From an uncultured Lachnospiraceae bacterium (lineage in GTDB: Bacteria; Bacillota; Clostridia; Lachnospirales; Lachnospiraceae), in assembly GCA_902797565.1 (NCBI GenBank), contig CADBTO010000148.1, positions 1 through 10,062 of the forward strand: a stretch of DNA of 10,062 nt, written 5' to 3'. The notes below the pieces were generated by a model. It saw only the letters and a program-made list of their open reading frames with translations, was not told where the DNA came from and made no database searches. The position numbers were made by a program, and so were the translations under genes. This document shows, piece by piece, positions 1 through 6,040 of this stretch. Within the stretch, counting starts at the first letter, position 1; every line of letters starts with the position of its first letter.

Positions 1-651
1 CTCATCGTAGCCATGCATCCCTTCCGGAACATAACCGCCATCCTTCGTGCCAAATCCCGTTGTGGTCCATTCCAGCGCGAAGTTCTCATACAGCAGGGTA
101 TCCATATCTGCTTCCCGGTTGTTGACCAGGATCGCATGATCCATATCTACTTCCACGTCCATAAACGCGGAGAGCTGGCCCACCGTATAATAGCCGCGGG
201 TCTCGATATCATCGCCTTCTTTGATGATATAATCCCCCGGTTCCAGTCGTCCGTTGACTTCCACAAATTTCGGGCAGGTCACGCGGCTGCCATTGACGAT
301 AAAGGACACATATTCCCCCTGGAATTCATCCAGCTGGTCAATCCGGATCTGCGCCGAATCCCCCACTGTGGAACTCTTGATCTCCACATGGGCATTCGGA
401 ATAAGCGGTGAATTAAGCCCGACCTCATTTCCATTCATAAAGACATGGGAAGACTCCCCGGCAATCCCGCGAATCATCCGGTTGTGCCCGTTGACCTTGT
501 AATGGATCTCCGGTCCCCGCTGCGGGAAGAGTACATCCGTATCCATCCCGGATTGGAGCGCCGCATCCACGATCCGCAAATGCCCGTTATCATAAAGCTT
601 CATCATCTCACCATTGAAGTGGATCATAATGAAGTTGTTTTTGGCTTCATA
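1..651 (-). other. Unrecognised C-terminal region of the fusion protein (incomplete)
   Basis: Residues 871-1087, continuing beyond the window. This follows the ATPase domain and is not part of a standard FtsA. It is rich in short alternating hydrophobic/polar strands with NG and GD turns, such as VFMNGNEVGLN, YVSFIVNGSRV, VEVNGRLEPGD and AILVNNREADMD. This suggests one or more small beta-rich domains, possibly ubiquitin-like (beta-grasp) folds, although I cannot assign a family. No transmembrane segment is visible in the part present. Confidence 0.5.
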
Positions 652-3261
652 ATAATTTAAGCAGATTCCAATCGGTGTGACAAGAAGCGGGTCTTTCTTG
701 ATCTCTTCCTGGACGAAATGGATCTTTTTCATGACTTCTTCACCGCGCAGCGCCACACGCTCCTGTATGACACCCAGCTTCTCCGCCAGTGCGGTCGCAA
801 AACCATGCACCTTTCCGCCGCCGCCAACAATGAAGCACGCCGCAACGGTGCTGTCCCCGTTGAGGGTAATGATCTTCTCCGCCACGGCAGACGTGATCTT
901 TTCCATGACCGGATCAGTCAGCTTCCAGATCTCTGTGGACGGGCAGGTATGGGAAATGCCCATGATGTCCTCATAAGTCACTTCATCAAACTCCGCCGCA
1001 TCTTTTTTGATCTGCTCTGCCGAAGGGAAGTCCACCAGCAGCGCCTGGACAATCACCTCTGTCAGCTCGTCCCCGGCATAAGGAATCATTCCATACGCAA
1101 GGATGCCCCCATCCCGCGTGATGCAGATATCACTCGTGCCTGCGCCCACATCCACCAGCGCAATATTCAGCATCCGGTAATTGAGCGGTATTGCGACATT
1201 CATTGCGGCAATCGGCTCCAGTGTCATATTTACAACACGCAGCCGCGCACGCTCGACAGCCGTATACAGCCCATCCACCACATCCTCCGGCAGGAAGGTG
1301 ACGATAATCACCTCTTCGATCTTCCGTGCCTTATGCCCTTCCAGGCTGGAAAACAGTTCTCCGTTGAGATAGTACTTCATAACCGTATATCCCACACAAT
1401 AGAACTGGTACGGGCCGCCTTCCTCCATCAGCTCCCGATGCGCCTGGTCCACGCCCATCAAATCCAGCGTGTTCAAATCCTCGCCGGTGACAAAGGTTTC
1501 CTCCTGAAAATCCATCTCCACCTTCGTCGTGACCGTCCGCAGTACACGTCCCGCGGCAGCGATACAGACCGTTTCCAGCGTGAATCCAACCTGCCGTTCC
1601 AGCTCTTTTTTCACCTGCCCGATCACCCAGCTCACACGCTCAATATTGTGGATCTGGCCGTCAAGCATCGCACGGGTTTCATGCTCCATGCTGCTCTGTG
1701 CAATAACCGTAAAGCTTCCGTCTTCTTCTTTGTATCCAACGGTTCCGACAACATTCCGGGTTCCGATATCCAGCCCGAATACATACTCCGGCCCCGTCTT
1801 CTCCGGTTCCTCTTCTACCTTTTCTATGGTCTGTGGCTTGGGATTGTGCAAGGGTGCAAGCCCCGCTCCCTGCATCAGCTGCGCCTTGGACGAAGCCGTT
1901 TGCGGAACAGGGCTGGCAGGCACGTGCAGCGCATCTTCCACAACGCCCCCCGCAACAGGTTTCTCCGCAGCGGCTGCAGCTTCTTCTGCGCCTTTCTCTG
2001 CCACAACTTCTTCTACCACATGTTCTTCTACAGCTTTCTGTTCCACTGCTTCTTCCTGCCCATTCTCCATTTCTTCCGCCGCAGACTCCGCCACGGCTTC
2101 TGCTCCTGACTCTGCCGCAGACTCCGCCACAGCTTCCGCTCCTGACTTTTCTGCCGAAGCCTCTCCCGCTCCAGACTCTTCTGCCGCAGACTCTTCCTCT
2201 CCGAACTTCTCTGCCGAAGACCCTTCTGCTGCAGATTCCGTTTCTGAAGTCCCTTCCGCTGCAGCATCTGCTTCTAAAGTCCCTTCCGCTGCAGACTCCG
2301 TTTCCAAAGACTCTGCCGAAGAACCTTCTTCTACAGAATCCGCTTCTAAAGTCCCTTCCGCTCCGGATTCCTCTGCCAAAGACTCTTCCGAAGAACCTTC
2401 CGTTCCTGACTTCTCTTCCAAAGACTCTCCCGCTACAGACTCATCCGCCAAAGCCCCTTCCGCTCCGGATTCCTCTGCCGAAGCCCCTTCCATTCCAGAC
2501 TCTTCCGCCGAAGTCCCTTCCGCAGCTTCTGCTGCACCTGCACCCGAAACTTCTTCCTGCCCGGCATCCGCTGATCCTGCATCCGGATTTTCCGCTTCCG
2601 CCTGCTCCCCGGATTCCTCCTCTTCCGAATCCTGCATGGAAACCCGTTTTGCCTTCTCCCCGGACAGAAGCCGCTCTACCTCGGCACGAACCTGCACATC
2701 TGTCGCCTCATCATCGCCATCATTATCAATCATGCACACGCATTTTTCCAAAAACATTTCCTCAGACAGCTGGCTGTCCATAATCGCACGGACTTTCTCC
2801 GGCGTATAGCCCCGGCTCTCCATCAGCCGTTTCTTGCGGGTTTCCTCGCTGGCATAAATATACCAGAGTTCGTCGCAAATGGAATCATAGCCATCCTCAA
2901 TGAGAAGCGCCGCCTCCAGAAAGAGCACCGGGATTACGCCCTTCTCGCTCTCCTTGTGCACCTTCCCCAAAACATAACGCTTCACTTCCGGGTGCAAAAT
3001 GGCATTCAGGATCTCACGCTTCTCCGGTTTTTGGAAAATGACCCGGGACAACCGCTCCGGATCCACCTTCCCATCCAGGTCAAATACCCCTTCGGACAGG
3101 AAGGCCCCCCGAACCTTGTTGTAGGCATTCTCCCCCGGTTCCATCAGCTTTTTTGCAATATCATCTGCCCGGAGCACCAGCACCGGATAATTTTTTTCCA
3201 GAAAATCCAGGATACGGCTCTTGCCTGAGCCTACACCACCGGTAATCCCAATGAAATACAT
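1..3261 (-). CDS. coaE: CoaE (dephospho-CoA kinase) fused to an FtsA-like ATPase, 3' end outside window
   Basis: One open frame of 1087 codons, read without a stop from the ATG at 3261 to base 1, where it is still open. Residues 1-208 are dephospho-CoA kinase, which phosphorylates dephospho-CoA with ATP in the cytosol as the last step of CoA synthesis. Residues about 209-488 are an acidic Glu/Ala/Ser/Gly-rich linker. Residues about 490-870 are an FtsA-like actin/HSP70-fold ATPase, and residues 871-1087+ are a C-terminal region I do not recognise. CoaE proteins are normally about 200 residues and stand alone, so this is at least five times the usual length. The start is fixed by an AAGGAG site 10 bases upstream and by the P-loop beginning at residue 8. 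It lies 24 bases after the polA stop, so it is probably cotranscribed with polA. A separate FtsA-like product from an internal start cannot be excluded. I am confident in the two domains and in the open frame; the role of the fusion is unknown. Confidence 0.9.
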   Translation of the reverse strand, partial: MYFIGITGGVGSGKSRILDFLEKNYPVLVLRADDIAKKLMEPGENAYNKVRGAFLSEGVFDLDGKVDPERLSRVIFQKPEKREILNAILHPEVKRYVLGKVHKESEKGVIPVLFLEAALLIEDGYDSICDELWYIYASEETRKKRLMESRGYTPEKVRAIMDSQLSEEMFLEKCVCMIDNDGDDEATDVQVRAEVERLLSGEKAKRVSMQDSEEEESGEQAEAENPDAGSADAGQEEVSGAGAAEAAEGTSAEESGMEGASAEESGAEGALADESVAGESLEEKSGTEGSSEESLAEESGAEGTLEADSVEEGSSAESLETESAAEGTLEADAAAEGTSETESAAEGSSAEKFGEEESAAEESGAGEASAEKSGAEAVAESAAESGAEAVAESAAEEMENGQEEAVEQKAVEEHVVEEVVAEKGAEEAAAAAEKPVAGGVVEDALHVPASPVPQTASSKAQLMQGAGLAPLHNPKPQTIEKVEEEPEKTGPEYVFGLDIGTRNVVGTVGYKEEDGSFTVIAQSSMEHETRAMLDGQIHNIERVSWVIGQVKKELERQVGFTLETVCIAAAGRVLRTVTTKVEMDFQEETFVTGEDLNTLDLMGVDQAHRELMEEGGPYQFYCVGYTVMKYYLNGELFSSLEGHKARKIEEVIIVTFLPEDVVDGLYTAVERARLRVVNMTLEPIAAMNVAIPLNYRMLNIALVDVGAGTSDICITRDGGILAYGMIPYAGDELTEVIVQALLVDFPSAEQIKKDAAEFDEVTYEDIMGISHTCPSTEIWKLTDPVMEKITSAVAEKIITLNGDSTVAACFIVGGGGKVHGFATALAEKLGVIQERVALRGEEVMKKIHFVQEEIKKDPLLVTPIGICLNYYEAKNNFIMIHFNGEMMKLYDNGHLRIVDAALQSGMDTDVLFPQRGPEIHYKVNGHNRMIRGIAGESSHVFMNGNEVGLNSPLIPNAHVEIKSSTVGDSAQIRIDQLDEFQGEYVSFIVNGSRVTCPKFVEVNGRLEPGDYIIKEGDDIETRGYYTVGQLSAFMDVEVDMDHAILVNNREADMDTLLYENFALEWTTTGFGTKDGGYVPEGMHGYDE
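652..1794 (-). other. FtsA-like actin/HSP70-fold ATPase domain of the fusion protein
   Basis: Residues about 490-870. The phosphate-1 motif is FGLDIGTRNVVGTV from residue 495, with Asp498. It is followed by an FtsA-type insertion region that includes IHNIERVSWVIGQVKKELER and VCIAAAGRVLRTV, resembling the SHS2/1C region of FtsA and PilM proteins. The phosphate-2 motif DVGAGTSD is at 704-711, and the adenosine motif FIVGGGGKVHGF is centred on four glycines at 813-816. All ATP-binding signatures are therefore present, and the domain is about the size of a complete FtsA (roughly 380-420 residues). It is divergent, so it could be a paralogue rather than the FtsA that anchors FtsZ. No membrane-targeting amphipathic helix can be judged, because the C-terminus is outside the window. 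Confidence 0.85.
2065..2520 (-). repeat. Degenerate ten-residue (30-bp) repeats in the linker
   Basis: Residues about 248-398 of the fusion consist of roughly a dozen imperfect units modelled on EG(S/T/A)xAEESGA. Most are 10 residues, and some carry 2 or 4 extra. Examples are EGTSAEESGM, EGASAEESGA, EGTLEADAAA and EGTSETESAA. DNA-level copies are recent enough that a 25-base stretch recurs exactly at 2353-2377 and 2455-2479, and a 21-base stretch recurs at 2270-2290 and 2342-2362. The composition is almost only Glu, Ala, Ser, Gly, Thr and Leu, strongly acidic, which predicts a disordered spacer or an irregular helix. On the plus strand the tract is pyrimidine-rich. The flanking linker (209-247 and 399-488) is also acidic or Ala/Pro-rich but not clearly repetitive. 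Confidence 0.85.
2638..3261 (-). other. coaE: CoaE domain of the fusion protein
   Basis: Residues 1-208. The N-terminus carries the Walker A loop GGVGSGKS at residues 8-15. Asp33 sits in an RADD stretch where many CoaE proteins have DAD, so the second Asp is kept and the first is replaced by Arg31. An EPG motif follows at 41-43, an HPEV motif lies in the middle of the domain, and a FLEAALLIE strand comes after it. A basic lid region with SRGYTPEKV and a downstream Gln is followed by DNDGD, matching the usual lid and Asn-containing adenine-binding segment. Length and motif order match a complete, probably active dephospho-CoA kinase, so the kinase is not a remnant. It ends in a charged helix just before the low-complexity linker. 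Confidence 0.92.
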
Positions 3262-3271
3262 GATGAATAAA

Positions 3272-3277
3272 CTCCTT
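3272..3277 (-). promoter_or_regulatory. Ribosome binding site of the coaE fusion gene
   Basis: AAGGAG on the minus strand, 10 bases before the ATG at 3261. It lies inside the 24-base gap after the polA stop codon, where no room for a separate promoter is seen. It supports the chosen start and cotranscription with polA. Confidence 0.8.
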
Positions 3278-3285
3278 ATTAAGAA

Positions 3286-6009
3286 TTATTTCGCCTCGTA
3301 CCAGCTTTCGCCTATCGACGTATGCGTAGACAATGGAACCAGAAGGTCGCCCGCCCTGCCCATCTCCTCATCCAGGATTTGACGCACCCGCTCTGCTTCG
3401 GACTGCTCCGCCTCGACCAAAAGCTCATCATGCACCTGAAGGACGAGCCGGGAAGAGAGTCCCTCTTCCTTGATACGCCGGTACACTAACAGCATCGCAC
3501 GCTTGATAATATCCGCCGCCGTCCCCTGGATCGGTGCATTCATCGCAACCCGCTCTCCAAAAGAACGCTGGACAAAATTAGACGAAGACAGTTCCGGCAC
3601 GGGACGCCGCCTGCCATAAATCGTCCGGGCATAGCCGCATGCCTTTGCGCTCTCCACCAGCCCATCCACAAGCACTTTGAGTTTGGGATAAGCCAGAAAA
3701 TAATCGTCAATATACTTCTGCGCTTCCTTCCGGGAAACCCCCAGATCCTGTGAAAGCCCATGGGCACTGATTCCATAAACAATCCCGAAATTCACCGCCT
3801 TGGCATTCCGCCGCTGGATCTCAGACACCTCGTCATACGGCGTATGGAACACCAGGGACGCCGTTGCCGTATGGATATCCTTGTTTTCCTGATATGCACG
3901 GATCAGGTTCTCATCCCCGGAGATATGCGCCAGCACGCGCAGCTCGATCTGCGAATAATCCGCATCCACAAACACCTTCCCTGCTCCCGGATAAAACACT
4001 TTCCGGATCGCACGCCCCAGTTCCACCCGGATCGGGATATTCTGTAAATTCGGATCGGTACTGGACAGCCGCCCGGTTGCCGTTACCGTCTGCTGGAAGG
4101 TAGTGTGGATCCTGCCATCCTCCGCAATGCAGGCAGCCAGCCCGTCCGCATAGGTGCTCTTCAGTTTCGTAAGCTGCCGGTATTCCAGGATATCCTTCAC
4201 AAATGGCACGGAAGGCGCCAGTTTTTCCAGGATATCCGCCGATGTGGAATAACCCGTCTTCGTCTTCTTCGCCCCCGGCAGCCCCATCTTTTCAAACAGG
4301 ATCACACCCAGCTGCTTCGGGGAATTGATGTTGAACGTCTCCCCGGCGCTTTCATAAATCCGTTCCGTCAGTTCCTCAATCCGGGACACCAGTTTTTCCC
4401 CGTATTCCTTCAGCTCCTTTTTTGAAGCAAGGATCCCTTCCCGCTCCATCTCGTAGAGTACCCGCACCAGCGGCATCTCAATTTCTGCAAAGATTTCAAA
4501 CTGCCCGGTTTCCTTCAGCTTCTGAACCAGCCCCTCACAGGAGCCTGCCGCCACTGCCGCCTCAAAACATACCAGACGCTGCATATCCGCTTTCTGGGTG
4601 TCATAGGCTTCCCGCGGCTTTTTCTTTCCAAATAAATCCACATAAGACGGAATGATTTCACCAAAAAACGGCTTTGCCACCTGCTCCGTGGGATAACTCC
4701 CCAGCGTCGGGTTGAGCACATAAGCAGCAATCGCATCATCAAACAGGCGCTCATCCGGCAGTTCCAGAAATAACTGCACCAGTTCCTTCGCTGCCTTGTC
4801 CCTAGTATGAAACAGCCGCGTCAGCTGCTCTTTCAGTTCATGCACCGCAAGCACACAGGGCGCATCCGCCAGCATCCGGCAAAGCTTCGCCGCATGCGCC
4901 GGAGAAATCCGTTCTATATAACAGGTATGCCCGCCAAAAGATAATACCGTTCCCAGGAAAAAACCATCCAGGCAATACGTGGCCATTCCAAGGACAGGCG
5001 GCGAGGAAACCTGCTCCTGCCCGCCCTCCGGAACCAGAAACGCCCGCAGCGCATCTTCCAGTTCCTGCCCAAACACGGCATCCAAAACAAAACCATCTGA
5101 AACCGAAGCGCCCGCTTCTGCTTCCAGCTGTTTTGCCTCGCGCGAAAAACGGGAGAGCAGGTTTTTGAACTCCCATTTGCGCACCAGCGCATGCGCCCCT
5201 GGCGTATAGATATCCCCCAGCACAAAATCTTCCATCGAAACATCCAGCCGGGCGTCTGTTTTAATGGTGGCAAGTGTCCGGGAAAGCCGCGCCTGCGACG
5301 CGTATTCTTCCAGATTCTTCGACGCCCTGGGCGGACGGAGCTGCGAAACATTTGCAATCGCATTTTCCAGAGAATGATACTTCTGGATGATCGCCGTCGC
5401 CGTCTTCTCCCCAATTCCAGGCACTCCGGGAATATTGTCTGCGCTGTCCCCCATCAGTGCCTTGACATCAATAAATTCCTCCGGCGTCACGCCTTTGTCT
5501 GCCAGGACATCCTTGGCGTAATAGGACAGTACCTCTGTCTCCCCTTTCTTCGTATGAGGAATCGAAATCTTCGTCTGTTCCGAAGCAATCTGCAAAAGAT
5601 CCCGGTCTCCGGACAGGATCACCACGGACGCGCCTTCCTGCTCCGCTTTCCGCGCGAGGCTCCCCAGCAGGTCATCCGCCTCCAGCCCTTCCTGTTCCAC
5701 AATCGGGATGCCCATCGCCTCCAGAATCTCCTTGACCATGGGAATCTGTTCCAAAAGCTCCGGCGGCATCTTGTGCCTGGTTCCTTTGTAGTCCGGAAAC
5801 ATCTTATGCCGGAACGTCGGCGCCGGAAGATCAAAGCAAACCGCCAGATGTGTGGGCTGCTCTTCTCCAAGGAAACGGATCATAATATTCAGAAACCCAT
5901 ACACGGCTCCCGTATGCAGCCCCTCTGAACTGGTCAGGTTTGGCAGGGCATAATAGGCCCGGTTCACCATCGAATGCCCGTCGATCAGTAATAATTTATT
6001 TTCTTTCAT
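3286..6009 (-). CDS. polA: DNA polymerase I
   Basis: A 907-residue family A DNA polymerase, which removes RNA primers, fills gaps and performs repair synthesis. The N-terminal 5' nuclease domain (about 1-290) has its acidic metal ligands: Asp10 in LLIDGHS, Asp60, EADD at 110-113, GDRD at 134-137, and GDSADNIPG from 187 leading into the helix-hairpin-helix. The middle domain (about 310-500) has the length of the 3'-5' exonuclease but lacks its acidic DxE motif and the later catalytic Asp residues, so proofreading is predicted to be lost, as in Taq and Bacillus enzymes. The polymerase domain has motif A DYSQIELR (Asp684), the O-helix RRNAKAVNFGIVYG (Lys737, Phe741, Tyr745) and motif C QVHDELLVE (Asp861, Glu862). 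It is full length and intact. It starts 31 bases after the upstream aminopeptidase gene and ends 24 bases before coaE, so it sits in the middle of a probable operon. Confidence 0.98.
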   Translation of the reverse strand: MKENKLLLIDGHSMVNRAYYALPNLTSSEGLHTGAVYGFLNIMIRFLGEEQPTHLAVCFDLPAPTFRHKMFPDYKGTRHKMPPELLEQIPMVKEILEAMGIPIVEQEGLEADDLLGSLARKAEQEGASVVILSGDRDLLQIASEQTKISIPHTKKGETEVLSYYAKDVLADKGVTPEEFIDVKALMGDSADNIPGVPGIGEKTATAIIQKYHSLENAIANVSQLRPPRASKNLEEYASQARLSRTLATIKTDARLDVSMEDFVLGDIYTPGAHALVRKWEFKNLLSRFSREAKQLEAEAGASVSDGFVLDAVFGQELEDALRAFLVPEGGQEQVSSPPVLGMATYCLDGFFLGTVLSFGGHTCYIERISPAHAAKLCRMLADAPCVLAVHELKEQLTRLFHTRDKAAKELVQLFLELPDERLFDDAIAAYVLNPTLGSYPTEQVAKPFFGEIIPSYVDLFGKKKPREAYDTQKADMQRLVCFEAAVAAGSCEGLVQKLKETGQFEIFAEIEMPLVRVLYEMEREGILASKKELKEYGEKLVSRIEELTERIYESAGETFNINSPKQLGVILFEKMGLPGAKKTKTGYSTSADILEKLAPSVPFVKDILEYRQLTKLKSTYADGLAACIAEDGRIHTTFQQTVTATGRLSSTDPNLQNIPIRVELGRAIRKVFYPGAGKVFVDADYSQIELRVLAHISGDENLIRAYQENKDIHTATASLVFHTPYDEVSEIQRRNAKAVNFGIVYGISAHGLSQDLGVSRKEAQKYIDDYFLAYPKLKVLVDGLVESAKACGYARTIYGRRRPVPELSSSNFVQRSFGERVAMNAPIQGTAADIIKRAMLLVYRRIKEEGLSSRLVLQVHDELLVEAEQSEAERVRQILDEEMGRAGDLLVPLSTHTSIGESWYEAK

Positions 6010-6020
6010 TTTTCTTTCAT
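5999..6020 (-). repeat. Tandem 11-bp duplication at the polA start
   Basis: The sequence ATGAAAGAAAA occurs twice back to back, at 6020-6010 and 6009-5999. The second copy supplies the polA start. The first ATG opens a four-codon frame (Met-Lys-Glu-Lys) whose TGA overlaps the polA ATG as ATGA. No Shine-Dalgarno sequence precedes either ATG; the bases before them read CTCCTATAAG. The copies may have arisen by slippage. The overlap could couple translation, but that is inference. Confidence 0.8.
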
Positions 6021-6040
6021 CTTATAGGAGCACAGCACGT

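Noticed and set aside
718..2109. 463-codon plus-strand frame
   Set aside because: It is codon-aligned antisense to the FtsA-like domain, whose ATP motifs are clear on the minus strand. The plus-strand translation is His/Arg-rich with no motifs.
2065..2520. Repeats considered as a CRISPR array or a non-coding repeat region
   Set aside because: Units are contiguous, imperfect multiples of three bases inside an open coding frame, without unique spacers.
1790..2640. Frameshift or missing stop between coaE and an independent ftsA-like gene
   Set aside because: Every codon from 3261 to 1 was read in the same frame with no stop. Both domains lie in that frame, and the linker length is a multiple of three. 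Only a sequencing error that happens to preserve the frame could mimic this.
1833..2783. 316-codon Pro/Leu-rich plus-strand frame and the small minus-strand Arg/Lys-rich frame at 2028-2267
   Set aside because: Both are alternative frames of the same repeat tract, where a biased composition removes stops by chance.
1529..2809. 426-codon Ser/Ala/Pro-rich plus-strand frame
   Set aside because: It is the antisense image of the Glu/Ala/Ser repeat linker. Its low complexity follows from the repeat codons, and the minus frame carries real enzyme domains on both sides.
5191..5928. 245-codon plus-strand frame opposite the 5' nuclease domain of polA
   Set aside because: It is antisense to a fully conserved polA region and has no recognisable protein features.
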